Origin: Bact-08 sp964533215
Lineage (GTDB): Bacteria > Bacteroidota > Bacteroidia > Bacteroidales > UBA932
Direction: 5' to 3'
Assembly: GCA_964533215.1 (NCBI GenBank)
Contig: CAZHLJ010000001.1
Coordinates: forward strand, 310,001-374,000
DNA length: 64,000 nucleotides
Shown piece after piece: positions 26,686 through 35,627 of this stretch. The position numbers and the translations under genes are program-made. Position 1 is the stretch's first letter; the number at the start of each line of letters is the position of its first letter. The notes below the pieces were generated by a model, which worked only from the letters and a program-made list of their open reading frames with translations, did not search any database and was not told where the DNA came from.

Positions 26686-26749
26686 GACTTAATTAAAATA
26701 TATATATACACGAAAAGGGGCTTACCAATTGCGGTGAGCCCTTTTTTTT
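26650..26749 (+). promoter_or_regulatory. His-responsive transcription attenuator
   Basis: GGTAGG (26650-26655), just after the His codons, can pair with CTTACC (26721-26726), which is also the left arm of the terminator, so the two folds compete. GTTGC (26655-26659) can instead pair with GCAAC (26612-26616) in front of the His codons, a possible protecting hairpin. The arrangement is the same as at asnA. Confidence 0.8.
26713..26749 (+). terminator. Attenuator terminator before hisG
   Basis: GGGCTTACC (26718-26726) pairs with GGTGAGCCC (26733-26741) over a 6-base loop with one G-U pair. Upstream A residues and eight T (26742-26749) follow the usual pattern. Confidence 0.92.
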
Positions 26750-26778
26750 ATTCCCATAGCACAAATACAAACAAAAAA

Positions 26779-27630
26779 ATGATAAGATTAGCAATTCAGG
26801 CCAAAGGCCGCTTAAATGAAGATAGCATTGAGCTTCTGGCTGAGGCCGGGATCTCTGTTGAGGAGGGGAAAAGAAAACTTCTTGCCAAATGTGGGGAATT
26901 TCCGCTTGAGATACTCTTTCTGAGAGATGACGATATTCCTCAGGCAGTATCCATGGGAGTTGCCGATTTAGGCATTGTCGGCTTGAACGAGGTTGAGGAA
27001 CGCTCCTATTACGTAGACATAGTCCGTAAACTAGGATTTGGAAAGTGCCGGTTGTCACTCGCCATACCAAAGAGTGAGGATTATAAAGGCATAGAATACT
27101 TTCAAGGGAAAAGGGTTGCAACCTCCTATCCAAATCTATTGGGAAGCTTTTTTGAAGAAAATGGTGTAAAGGCAGATATTCACCAGATTACCGGATCGGT
27201 TGAGATTGCTCCTTCAGTTGGGCTGGCTGATGGAATTTTTGATATAGTCAGCACGGGTGGGACTCTTATCACAAATGGGTTGAAAGAGGTGGCAAAGGTT
27301 ATGGATTCACAAGCTGTGCTGATAGCCACACCTAAAATGGAGGAAGAAAAGAGTAATATTCTCAGACAGCTCATTATACGCTTCGAGGCAGTTGAGAGAA
27401 GCAAGGGTATGAAATATCTGCTTATGAACCTTCCTCTGGACAAAGTGGATGAGGCTACAAGAATGCTTCCCGGCATGAGAAGCCCTACAATATTGCCATT
27501 GGCACAGCAGGGATGGTGCTCTATGCATGTTGTAGTGGATGAAAAGCAACTGTGGTCAAAGATAGAGGGTCTCAAGTCTATAGGTGCAGAAGGAATCCTA
27601 GTACTGACACTTGAAAAGATGATGCCATGA
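26779..27630 (+). CDS. hisG: ATP phosphoribosyltransferase (long form)
   Basis: This 283-residue first enzyme of histidine synthesis joins ATP and PRPP. It is the long form, with two periplasmic-binding-like catalytic domains (R-L-A-I-Q-A-K-G-R-L, D-I-V-S-T-G-G-T-L for PRPP) and a C-terminal ACT-like regulatory domain (about 210-283) for histidine feedback. I chose ATG 26779; an upstream in-frame GTG at 26734 lies inside the terminator hairpin. The stop overlaps the hisD start by 4 bases. Confidence 0.97.
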   Translation: MIRLAIQAKGRLNEDSIELLAEAGISVEEGKRKLLAKCGEFPLEILFLRDDDIPQAVSMGVADLGIVGLNEVEERSYYVDIVRKLGFGKCRLSLAIPKSEDYKGIEYFQGKRVATSYPNLLGSFFEENGVKADIHQITGSVEIAPSVGLADGIFDIVSTGGTLITNGLKEVAKVMDSQAVLIATPKMEEEKSNILRQLIIRFEAVERSKGMKYLLMNLPLDKVDEATRMLPGMRSPTILPLAQQGWCSMHVVVDEKQLWSKIEGLKSIGAEGILVLTLEKMMP

Positions 27631-28919
27631 TAGAGATCTTGAACTACCCGCAAAGGGCTCTCTGGAATGAAATCATCTCCAGACCAAAGAAGGGAAAAAA
27701 TCTGGTGACAGCCGGAGTTGCCGAAATCCTGGAAAAAGTAAGGCAAGGAGGAGATTCGGCTCTAATGGAACTTAGCCAGAAGTACGATGGAGTATCCCCG
27801 GATTCATTTTATGTGACCGAATCTGAATTTGAATCGGCCTCCAAAGTTATTGGAGAAGATCTAAAGAGAGCAATTGACATAGCCTGCTCGAATATTACAA
27901 AATTCCACAAGGCTCAGATTACGGGAGACTTGCAGATAGAGACGCAGGAGGGGGTAATTTGCTGCCAACGCTCACTTCCTGTGAAAAGAGTCGGACTTTA
28001 CATTCCGGGAGGTTCTGCTCCACTCTTCTCGACAGTCATGATGCTAGCAATTCCTGCAAAAATAGCAGGTTGCAAAGAGATAGCTCTATTCACCCCTCCG
28101 GCAAAGGATGGGACAGTCTCTGCTGTAATTCTCTATGTTGCCAAACTATTAGGTATTACAGAGGTGGTGAAGGTGGGCGGAGCCCAGGCAATTGCTGCAA
28201 TGGCTTATGGAACAGAGAGTATTAAGAGAGTAGACAAGATATTTGGTCCGGGGAACAGTTATGTTGCAGAGGCTAAGCTTCAGGTTAGTACTACAGTCTC
28301 CATAGATATGGTTGCAGGACCTTCGGAACTGATGATTATAGCAGATAGAAGCGCCAATCCTGAATTCATTGCTGCCGACCTGCTTTCTCAGGCAGAACAT
28401 GGTCCCGATTCACAGCTTTTCCTGCTCACAAGCGAGAAGGATATTGCAGAAAAGGTTAATCAAGAGTTGGACACTCAGCTTGAAGACCTTCCAAGACAGA
28501 GCATCGCAGTGGAGTCGCTGAGAAACAGTAAGACAGTGCTATTAAGGGATGAACCGGAAATGGTGACGTTTGCAAACCTATACGGCCCTGAGCATCTTAT
28601 GATATCCACAGTGGATCCTTGGAAGCTGGCAGACAGAATAGAGAGTGCCGGAAGCATATTCTTGGGCAACTATTCTCCTGAAAGCGCAGGGGACTATGCA
28701 TCAGGGACAAACCATAGCCTTCCGACTTCCGGTTGGACAAAATCCGTGGGGGGAGTCTCGGTGGACGCTTTCATGCACAAGATAAGCTATCAGATGATTT
28801 CGAAGACCGGCCTGAGAGGGCTTGGAAAAACAGTTGAGATACTGGCTGAGGCAGAAGGATTATCGGCACACAGAAACGCAGTTACAATCAGATTAAAAGA
28901 GATGGAAAATGGACTATAA
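27627..28919 (+). CDS. hisD: Histidinol dehydrogenase
   Basis: This 430-residue zinc enzyme carries out the last two oxidations, from histidinol to histidine. It has G-P-G-N-S-Y-V-A-E-A-K, the zinc-ligand region S-Q-A-E-H-G-P-D-S-Q, and G-P-S-E-L-M. It overlaps hisG by 4 and hisCB by 11 bases. Confidence 0.97.
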   Translation: MIEILNYPQRALWNEIISRPKKGKNLVTAGVAEILEKVRQGGDSALMELSQKYDGVSPDSFYVTESEFESASKVIGEDLKRAIDIACSNITKFHKAQITGDLQIETQEGVICCQRSLPVKRVGLYIPGGSAPLFSTVMMLAIPAKIAGCKEIALFTPPAKDGTVSAVILYVAKLLGITEVVKVGGAQAIAAMAYGTESIKRVDKIFGPGNSYVAEAKLQVSTTVSIDMVAGPSELMIIADRSANPEFIAADLLSQAEHGPDSQLFLLTSEKDIAEKVNQELDTQLEDLPRQSIAVESLRNSKTVLLRDEPEMVTFANLYGPEHLMISTVDPWKLADRIESAGSIFLGNYSPESAGDYASGTNHSLPTSGWTKSVGGVSVDAFMHKISYQMISKTGLRGLGKTVEILAEAEGLSAHRNAVTIRLKEMENGL

Positions 28920-30519
28920 CAATATCGTAAGGAAAAACATTCTAAGCATGACCCCGTACTCAACTGCAAGAGACGAGGCACAAAGCGGACTTTCTGTATA
29001 TCTGGACGCCAATGAGAGCCCATACGAAAACGGAGTTAACAGATATCCCGACCCAAGGCAGACAGAACTAAAAAAAGCAATATCTAAAATAAAATCGGTT
29101 CCCATGGAGAACATCTTCATAGGAAATGGCAGCGATGAAGCCATAGATATACTTTACAGAGTTTTTTGCAATCCAGGCAAAGATAATGTTGTTGCAATAT
29201 CACCGACCTACGGGATGTACAAAGTTGCTGCACAGGTAAATGATGTAGAATATAGGGAAGTTCTCCTGGAGTCAGATTTCTCATTGGATCCCGATAAGAT
29301 ATTAGGCGCGACAGATGCAAAATCCAAGATGATATTTCTCTGCTCACCCAACAACCCAACCGGCAATGTGATAGATAGCAGTGTAATAGAAAAAATAGCC
29401 CTCTCGTTCAATGGTATTGTTGTTTTGGATGAAGCCTATATAGACTTTGCCGATGGAAAAGGCTTCCTGAACCGGCTGAATGAGTTTCCGAATTTGGTTG
29501 TATTGCAGACCCTTTCAAAGGCCTGGGGTATGGCAGGGCTCAGAATAGGATTTGCCTTTGCAGAAGAAAGAATTATTACTCTCTTCTCTGCAGTGAAATA
29601 TCCTTACAATATTGGCTCTGACACACAGGAGCGAGCCTTGAAGCTGTTGAAGTCGACACCAGGAGAGAGAATAGCAATAATTATCTCTGAACGGAGAAAA
29701 ATGGCAGAAGAGCTCTCCGGACTCACTTGTGTGGAAAAGGTCTTCAAAAGCGACTCCAATTTTCTTCTGGTCAAATTCAAGGATTCAAAGGCAATTTACA
29801 ATAACTTGATAGAAAGTGGAATAGTAGTGAGAGACCGTTCTTCTCAGCCTCTTTGTGATGGATGTCTGAGGCTTACAATCGGCCTTGCCTCAGAAAATGA
29901 AAAAGTGTTGCAGGTAATAAAAGGGGAGAAGGTTCAGGCATCAAGGAGAGTAGCTTTGAGCAGAACTACCAAGGAGACCGATATTTCAATCGAACTTGAC
30001 ATAGACGGCTCTTTTGAATCAAAAATCGAAACCGGAATTGAGTTTTTCAACCATATGCTTGATCAGCTTGCATTTCACTCAGGAATATCCCTGAGGCTTA
30101 CAGCAAAAGGTGATCTGGGGGTAGATGAACACCACACGGTTGAGGATGTGGCAATAATATTAGGCGAGGCCATAAATATTGCATTGGGAGGTAAAGAGGG
30201 AATAGAGAGGTATGGTTTTGTCCTTCCGATGGACGATTCCGTAGCTCAAACTGCGATTGATTTTGGAGGAAGAGCCTATCTTAACTGGGATGTCACATTC
30301 AGCAGGGAAAGTATAGGCACATTCCCAACAGAGATGTTACGTCACTTTTTCTACTCACTTGCCGTATCATCCAAATCTACAATTTACATCGCTGCAAAGG
30401 GAGAAAATGACCACCATATAGCCGAGTCGGTTTTCAAGGCATTTGCAAAATCCATGAAAATGGCCGTAAGGAAAGAGAAATTCAACTATAAACTACCAAC
30501 TACAAAGGGGCTGCTATGA
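28909..30519 (+). CDS. hisCB: HisC-HisB fusion (aminotransferase + IGP dehydratase)
   Basis: This single 536-codon frame joins two histidine enzymes. Residues about 1-340 are histidinol-phosphate aminotransferase (C-S-P-N-N-P-T-G, D-E-A-Y-I-D-F, PLP lysine in T-L-S-K-A-W-G-M-A-G-L-R-I-G). Residues about 345-536 are imidazoleglycerol-phosphate dehydratase (E-F-F-N-H-M-L-D-Q, D-E-H-H-T-V-E-D-V, N-D-H-H-I-A-E-S-V-F-K). The junction is about 10-15 residues with no stop or frame change. The HAD-type histidinol-phosphatase that Bacteroidetes often have in front of the dehydratase is absent here and nowhere else in the operon. Upstream and downstream overlaps are 11 and 4 bases. Confidence 0.93.
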   Translation: MDYNNIVRKNILSMTPYSTARDEAQSGLSVYLDANESPYENGVNRYPDPRQTELKKAISKIKSVPMENIFIGNGSDEAIDILYRVFCNPGKDNVVAISPTYGMYKVAAQVNDVEYREVLLESDFSLDPDKILGATDAKSKMIFLCSPNNPTGNVIDSSVIEKIALSFNGIVVLDEAYIDFADGKGFLNRLNEFPNLVVLQTLSKAWGMAGLRIGFAFAEERIITLFSAVKYPYNIGSDTQERALKLLKSTPGERIAIIISERRKMAEELSGLTCVEKVFKSDSNFLLVKFKDSKAIYNNLIESGIVVRDRSSQPLCDGCLRLTIGLASENEKVLQVIKGEKVQASRRVALSRTTKETDISIELDIDGSFESKIETGIEFFNHMLDQLAFHSGISLRLTAKGDLGVDEHHTVEDVAIILGEAINIALGGKEGIERYGFVLPMDDSVAQTAIDFGGRAYLNWDVTFSRESIGTFPTEMLRHFFYSLAVSSKSTIYIAAKGENDHHIAESVFKAFAKSMKMAVRKEKFNYKLPTTKGLL

Positions 30520-31133
30520 TTGCAATAATTGATTACAATACAGGGAATCTGTTTTCGGTAACCTGTGCACTTGACAGAATAGGGGCAGAATATTCTGTCA
30601 CTTCCTCGGCAGAGGAGATACTGAATGCAGATTCAGTAATTCTTCCGGGAGTGGGAGAGGCATCCTCTGCAATGTACAATCTCAGGGCTACAGGGCTGGA
30701 CAAACTGATTCCTGCTCTTGAAATCCCAGTGCTTGGAATCTGCATCGGAATGCAGCTTATGTGCCGTTCAAGCGAAGAGGGCGGAGCTTCCTGTATGGGT
30801 ATATTCCCAAACGAAGTTGTCAGGTTAAAGAGTGGTGGTTGTGACGGAGGGAATCTTAAGGTGCCACACATGGGGTGGAACAGAGTTACGTCTCTCAGAA
30901 CAGCTCTTTTCGCGGGAATAGATGAAGGAGAGTATCTATACTTTGTACACTCCTTTGCTCCTGCAATAGGAGATGCTACTATTGCAACTACCAGCTACGG
31001 GAGTGTTTTCAGTTCTGCCTTGAGTACGAAAAACTTCTTCGGCACGCAGTTTCACCCAGAGAAAAGCGGAGGCGCAGGTGAGAAAATACTCAGAAATTTC
31101 ATAAACATAAAAAACGAAGTAAGATGGATATAA
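30516..31133 (+). CDS. hisH: Imidazole glycerol-phosphate synthase, glutaminase subunit
   Basis: This 205-residue class I amidotransferase has the nucleophile in G-I-C-I-G-M-Q-L-M (Cys near 77) and the His-Glu pair in G-T-Q-F-H-P-E-K-S. It supplies ammonia to HisF. The start overlaps hisCB by 4 bases and the end overlaps hisA by 10. Confidence 0.97.
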   Translation: MIAIIDYNTGNLFSVTCALDRIGAEYSVTSSAEEILNADSVILPGVGEASSAMYNLRATGLDKLIPALEIPVLGICIGMQLMCRSSEEGGASCMGIFPNEVVRLKSGGCDGGNLKVPHMGWNRVTSLRTALFAGIDEGEYLYFVHSFAPAIGDATIATTSYGSVFSSALSTKNFFGTQFHPEKSGGAGEKILRNFINIKNEVRWI

Positions 31134-31837
31134 TACCGGCAATAGATGTAATCTCAGGGGAGTGTGTGAGGCTCACAAAGGGAGAGTACGATTCAAAGAT
31201 AGTCTACTCAAAATGCCCAGAAGATGTTGCAAAGATGTACCAGGATTTTGGATTCAGAAGACTCCATATGGTGGATCTGGATGGAGCCAAGGCAAGTGAG
31301 CCAAAAAATCTTAAAACTCTTGAGAAGATAGCCACCGTTACAAATCTGGATATTCAGTATGGTGGAGGAGTAAAGAGCGAGAGCTCTCTCAAAAGCATAC
31401 TCAATGCTGGAGCATCTAGAATAATATGTGGCAGTTCTGCTGTCACGACACCCGACCTTTTTATTATGTGGATGAGGGGCTATGGGGCTGACAAGCTTAT
31501 ACTAGGTGCAGATTTTAGAAATGGGAAAGTTGCCATAGATGGGTGGAAGACACAGACGGATAGGTCTCTGGATGATACAATAGAGACTTTTTACAATGAA
31601 GGGCTGACCCAGCTTATTTCAACAGATATATCAAAGGACGGAATGCTCGCAGGCCCTTCTTATGAGAAATATTACAGTATTAAGAGACGCTTTCCAGACC
31701 TGAAGGTCACTATAAGTGGAGGAGTATCATCCATAGAAGATGTCATGCGTATAGACAGATCTCTTATAGACAGTGTGATAGTAGGGAAGGCCATATACGA
31801 AGGGAAAATCGATCTTAAAGAGTTAAGCAGATGTTAG
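31124..31837 (+). CDS. hisA: ProFAR isomerase
   Basis: This 237-residue half-barrel-duplicated TIM barrel has P-A-I-D-V-I-S-G near the start, V-D-L-D-G-A-K, Q-Y-G-G-G-V-K for phosphate binding and T-D-I-S-K-D-G-M-L-A-G-P in the second half. It isomerises ProFAR to PRFAR. It overlaps hisF by 7 bases. Confidence 0.97.
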   Translation: MDIIPAIDVISGECVRLTKGEYDSKIVYSKCPEDVAKMYQDFGFRRLHMVDLDGAKASEPKNLKTLEKIATVTNLDIQYGGGVKSESSLKSILNAGASRIICGSSAVTTPDLFIMWMRGYGADKLILGADFRNGKVAIDGWKTQTDRSLDDTIETFYNEGLTQLISTDISKDGMLAGPSYEKYYSIKRRFPDLKVTISGGVSSIEDVMRIDRSLIDSVIVGKAIYEGKIDLKELSRC

Positions 31838-32586
31838 CAAAGAGAATCATTCCGTGTCTCGATGTGAGAGAGGGAAAAACGGTAAAAGGTGTTAACTTCC
31901 TAGGTCTGCAGGATGTAGGAGATCCTGTGGAGATGGGGATGAAATATGCAAGAGAGGGTGCAGACGAACTGGTCTATCTAGATATAAGCGCGACAATAGA
32001 GGGAAGAGGGACATTCCTGAATCTGGTCTCTTCCGTTGCAAAAAATATCAATATCCCATTTACGGTAGGAGGTGGAATCTCCACACTGGATGATGCTTCG
32101 GCACTACTTCTTGCCGGAGCAGATAAAATCAGCATAAACAGTGCAGCAGTGAGAGATCCGGATTTGATAACCAGGATAGCCGGCAAGTACGGATCACAGT
32201 TTCTGGTCGTTGCAATAGATGCTAAATTAATAGATGGCAAGTGGATGGTCGTAACGCACAGCGGAAGCAAGATGAGGGATCTGGAACTTTTCCGGTGGGC
32301 TAAAGAGGCGGAGATGCTTGGTGCAGGAGAGATTCTCTTCACATCCATGGATCATGATGGGACAAAAGCTGGTTATGCCTGTGAAGAGTTGCTCAAGCTC
32401 TCGGATATGTTGTCGATTCCACTTATTGCCTCGGGAGGAGCAGGGTCGGTTGAGCACTTTATTGAGCTATTTTCCGGGAATTGTGCCGATGCAGCTTTGG
32501 CGTCATCGATATTTCACTACAATCAGATTTCAATAGGCGATTTAAAAAAAGAGTTAAAAACAAATAAAATAGAGGTAAGATTATGA
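31831..32586 (+). CDS. hisF: Imidazole glycerol-phosphate synthase, cyclase subunit
   Basis: This 251-residue TIM barrel has the catalytic Asp in I-P-C-L-D-V-R-E-G (near residue 11), G-G-G-I-S-T, and T-S-M-D-H-D-G-T-K-A-G-Y containing the second catalytic Asp. With HisH it forms IGP and AICAR from PRFAR. It overlaps hisIE by 4 bases. Confidence 0.98.
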   Translation: MLAKRIIPCLDVREGKTVKGVNFLGLQDVGDPVEMGMKYAREGADELVYLDISATIEGRGTFLNLVSSVAKNINIPFTVGGGISTLDDASALLLAGADKISINSAAVRDPDLITRIAGKYGSQFLVVAIDAKLIDGKWMVVTHSGSKMRDLELFRWAKEAEMLGAGEILFTSMDHDGTKAGYACEELLKLSDMLSIPLIASGGAGSVEHFIELFSGNCADAALASSIFHYNQISIGDLKKELKTNKIEVRL

Positions 32587-33185
32587 CTAATTTCAATGAA
32601 CTGGATTTTGAAAAGAACAAGGATGGATTGATTCCTGCAATAATACAGGATAATCTGACACAGAGAGTGCTTATGCTTGGATATATGAGCAAAGGCTCTC
32701 TTGCATTAAGTATGGAGAGTGGCGTGGTGACATTCTATAGCAGAAGCCGCCAGAAACTTTGGACTAAAGGTGAGACTAGCGGGAATTTTTTAAAGATTAA
32801 GTCTGTAGATGTTGACTGCGACGGAGACACATTACTCATAAAGGTAGAACCTGTCGGTCCTGTATGTCACAAAGGTACCACCAGTTGCTTCGGAGACGAA
32901 AACAGCGAAGGATTCATCAGGCAACTTGCAAAAACAATAGAGGATAGACATAAAGAAATGCCGGATGGTTCATACACCACTACACTTTTCAATGAAGGGG
33001 TGGCGAAAATAGCACAAAAAGTGGGAGAGGAGGCTGTAGAGACGGTGATCGAAGCGCTTAAAGGCGACAAAAAGAGACTTATATATGAAATTTCCGACCT
33101 GGTATACCATCTGTTGGTTTTGATGGAAAATGAGAAAATTCCGATTTCCGATATTGAAGGAGAGCTTATGAGAAGAAAAAAATAG
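32583..33185 (+). CDS. hisIE: PR-AMP cyclohydrolase / PR-ATP pyrophosphatase
   Basis: This 200-residue bifunctional enzyme has an N-terminal HisI part with Y-S-R-S-R-Q-K-L-W-T-K-G-E-T-S-G and the metal-binding D-V-D-C-D-G-D. The C-terminal HisE part (about 110-200) has K-I-A-Q-K-V-G-E-E-A-V-E-T. It carries out steps two and three and is the last gene of the operon. I see no clear terminator after it. Confidence 0.97.
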   Translation: MTNFNELDFEKNKDGLIPAIIQDNLTQRVLMLGYMSKGSLALSMESGVVTFYSRSRQKLWTKGETSGNFLKIKSVDVDCDGDTLLIKVEPVGPVCHKGTTSCFGDENSEGFIRQLAKTIEDRHKEMPDGSYTTTLFNEGVAKIAQKVGEEAVETVIEALKGDKKRLIYEISDLVYHLLVLMENEKIPISDIEGELMRRKK

Positions 33186-33262
33186 TTTGGGATAGTTTCC
33201 TCATTTCTTAGTGATTGTGATAATTTGTGACAGATTGAAACAAAAAAATGAAAAAAAAGTTC

Positions 33263-33293
33263 TTTGATGAAGAAAAATATTTACATAACTTCG
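33263..33293 (+). promoter_or_regulatory. Promoter of sulfur-module operon
   Basis: TTTG (33263-33266) and TAACTTCG (33286-33293; one mismatch) have a 19-base spacer and lie 38 bases before the dsrC start. Confidence 0.6.
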
Positions 33294-33330
33294 TTACAAT
33301 TATTAATACATAACAGAATATAAATTAAGT

Positions 33331-33648
33331 ATGGCAACATTTGAAGCTGACGGAAAGGTATTTGAAGTGGATGGAGATGGTTTTTTAACCGATCCCACAG
33401 TCTGGAACGATGAAGTGGCAAAAGTATTTGCAAAATCAGATGGAATCGAAGAACTCACAGAGAAACACTGGGCTGTTGTTCGCATCATAAGAAGTAATTT
33501 CGAGGAAAAAGGTAATGCTCCAATGATCCGTACTATTTGCCAGGAGACTGGTCTTAAGCTACGCGATATATACGAGTTGTTTCCACTAGGCCCGGCAAGA
33601 GGAGCCTGCAGGGTTGCAGGTTTGCCAAAACCTGATGGTTGCGTTTAA
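33331..33648 (+). CDS. dsrC: DsrC/TusE-family sulfur-carrier protein
   Basis: This 105-residue protein matches the DsrC/TusE/DsvC family over its full length: F-L-T-D-P-T-V-W-N-D-E-V-A near the start, a helix-turn-helix-like core, and the mobile C-terminal arm G-P-A-R-G-A-C-R-V-A-G-L-P-K-P-D-G-C-V. The two cysteines are ten residues apart (C-x10-C), the arrangement of true DsrC proteins that carry a trisulfide or persulfide; TusE proteins keep only the last one. There is no dsrAB or tusBCD nearby. It is the first gene of a four-gene unit with DsrM-like, DsrK-like and desulfurase genes at 12-13-base spacing. Confidence 0.9.
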   Translation: MATFEADGKVFEVDGDGFLTDPTVWNDEVAKVFAKSDGIEELTEKHWAVVRIIRSNFEEKGNAPMIRTICQETGLKLRDIYELFPLGPARGACRVAGLPKPDGCV

Positions 33649-33660
33649 CAGAATAAGAAT

Positions 33661-34296
33661 ATGGGTTGTTGTGAACTGATTGCTCTAGCTGCATTCTCTG
33701 TCTGTTTTTTTTCGTTTCTGTATAAGTTCTTCTGCCTTGTTAAAATGGGCTCCCCAAAAGACCTCTCCAAAAAAAGCGGAGATGTAAAGGGGGCTGTTAT
33801 TTACTCCTGTATCAAGGCAATGTCTCCCTCTAACAAGGAGTCGGCTTATCTTCATATGCCCACCTATGCTGCGGGCATCATCTACCACATAGGGACATTT
33901 ATCACACTACCACTTTTTGTGGTTTTCTTGATATTATCCATATCCGGGTTGTCTGTACCAGAAGGTTTCTATGGTATATCATTGGTTATCTCCATTGTAC
34001 TTTTTGCGACATCTTTGTCCGGACTGATAATTTTACTTAAAAGGATTTTCAGCAAAGAGCTAAAATCTTTTTCAGGTCCGGATGACTATATCTCAAACAT
34101 CATTACCACCCTTGCCCAGTTGGCAACAGCTCTTTACATTGTAACATCAACTGCAGGGTCTTTTTACTTTGTAGTGATGGCGTTGTTTTTTCTATGGCTG
34201 CCTATAGGCAAGACAAGACATCTCTTGTACTTCTTTTTTGCAAGATATCATTTAGGTTTCTTCTACGGATGGAGGGGAACTTGGCCACAAAAATAA
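33661..34296 (+). CDS. DsrM/HdrE-like membrane cytochrome b subunit
   Basis: This 211-residue protein has about five to six transmembrane helices. His residues fall where heme-b ligands of NarI/DsrM/HdrE-type subunits are expected: H-M-P-T-Y-A-A-G-I-I-Y-H near residues 62-73 and T-R-H-L-L-Y-F-F-F-A-R-Y-H near 185-197. The loop G-P-D-D-Y-I-S-N resembles the conserved P-D-D-Y segment of that family. I infer that it takes electrons from menaquinol, or gives them to it, for the iron-sulfur subunit encoded 13 bases downstream. The identity rests on this pattern and the neighbours. Confidence 0.75.
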   Translation: MGCCELIALAAFSVCFFSFLYKFFCLVKMGSPKDLSKKSGDVKGAVIYSCIKAMSPSNKESAYLHMPTYAAGIIYHIGTFITLPLFVVFLILSISGLSVPEGFYGISLVISIVLFATSLSGLIILLKRIFSKELKSFSGPDDYISNIITTLAQLATALYIVTSTAGSFYFVVMALFFLWLPIGKTRHLLYFFFARYHLGFFYGWRGTWPQK

Positions 34297-34309
34297 CAGG
34301 ATAAGGATT

Positions 34310-35614
34310 ATGGAGAAAATAGATATAAATAAAAAAGAGAAGGCTATAGACCTTCTCAGATCTACTGTGGACAGCAAGCTTGAGACTCATCTCAACGCTT
34401 GTGTAAGATGTGGACTCTGTTCTACCAGCTGCATGTACTATCTGGCTTTTAAAGAGGATAAGTATATACCTGGTAAAAAAATAGATCTGGTAAGCTCTAT
34501 TTATAGAAAATATTGCACCACAATGGGCAAGGTCGCCCCTGTATTGGTGAACGCTAAGGAGTTGGATGAGTCTATGGCAGAGGAGATGGTGGATTCACTT
34601 TTCGGAGCATGTACAATGTGCGGAAGATGTGTAAAGCACTGCTCCATAGGCGTGGATATTCCTTTCATAGTTAAGAAAGGAAGGGAGATGCTTGCAACAA
34701 TGGATATGGTTCCAAAGACCCTTCAGGCTACTGTGGATGCTGCAATAAACACCGGAAACAATATGGGTATTCCTACCAACGAGTTTGTAGATACAATCAA
34801 ATGGATGGAGGAAGAGCTTATAGACGAGATGCAGGACGAAAGGGCAAGGATTCCTCTTGACGAGATGGATAGGGAGATCTTCTATACTCTTAACCCAAGA
34901 GAGCCTAAATTCTTTCCTTTGTCCATATCTGCAATGGCTAAGATTTTTTATGCCGCAAACGCAGACTGGACAATGTCATCGAAATACTACGATGTTACAA
35001 ACTACGGATACTTCAACGCAAACATGGCTGAGGCAACTCAGATTGCAAGGAATCTATACGATGAGGTTCACAGGCTCCATGGCAAACGACTTATTCTGGG
35101 TGAGTGCGGACACGGATCACGGGCAAACAGATGGGAGGGCCCCAACTATCTCAAGAAAGCGTATGATTTCGACAATACAACAGCGGTGGAGCTTATAGGC
35201 AGCTATATTCGTGAAGGCAAGATCAAACTGGACAAATCATTGAACAAGGATCTTTACACCGTACATGATCCCTGCAATCTGGTAAGAAACGGAGGTCTTC
35301 TGGATGAGATAAGATTTGTCATCAAGAGCTCTGTCTCAAATTTTGTTGAGATGAATCCTTACGGGAATGACAACTTCTGTTGCGGAGGCGGCGGAGGTGC
35401 GTTGGCAATGAGCGAATACAATGAAAGACGGCTCAAGATAGGAGAGATTAAGGCTGAACAGATACGTAAAACCGGAGCCAAGATCGTTATTACACCTTGC
35501 CACAACTGTGTGGACCAGCTTTCGCAGCTTAACCACACTTACAAGTTGGGCGTTCAGATCAAGACCATTGCAGAAGTGGTCGCAGATGCATTGATAATAA
35601 CAAAAACAAATTAA
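34310..35614 (+). CDS. DsrK/HdrD-like iron-sulfur CCG-domain protein
   Basis: This 434-residue cytoplasmic protein has two [4Fe-4S] ferredoxin motifs, C-V-R-C-G-L-C-S-T-S-C (about residue 31) and C-T-M-C-G-R-C-V-K-H-C (about 102). Two CCG-type domains follow: C-G-H-G-S-R-A, then D-P-C-N-L-V, F-C-C-G-G-G-G-G and T-P-C-H-N-C, which is the noncubane-cluster signature of HdrB/HdrD/DsrK. In sulfate reducers DsrK is thought to reduce the DsrC trisulfide. Here it lies between the DsrM-like and desulfurase genes, with dsrC in the same operon, so a DsrMK-like reaction on DsrC is the natural reading. Confidence 0.88.
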   Translation: MEKIDINKKEKAIDLLRSTVDSKLETHLNACVRCGLCSTSCMYYLAFKEDKYIPGKKIDLVSSIYRKYCTTMGKVAPVLVNAKELDESMAEEMVDSLFGACTMCGRCVKHCSIGVDIPFIVKKGREMLATMDMVPKTLQATVDAAINTGNNMGIPTNEFVDTIKWMEEELIDEMQDERARIPLDEMDREIFYTLNPREPKFFPLSISAMAKIFYAANADWTMSSKYYDVTNYGYFNANMAEATQIARNLYDEVHRLHGKRLILGECGHGSRANRWEGPNYLKKAYDFDNTTAVELIGSYIREGKIKLDKSLNKDLYTVHDPCNLVRNGGLLDEIRFVIKSSVSNFVEMNPYGNDNFCCGGGGGALAMSEYNERRLKIGEIKAEQIRKTGAKIVITPCHNCVDQLSQLNHTYKLGVQIKTIAEVVADALIITKTN

Positions 35615-35627
35615 TATAAATTAAACC

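Noticed and set aside
33331..33648. DsrC-like protein as a tRNA-thiolation TusE
   Set aside because: It has both C-terminal cysteines (C-x10-C), and no tusBCD or mnmA gene is near; the DsrMK-like partners favour DsrC.
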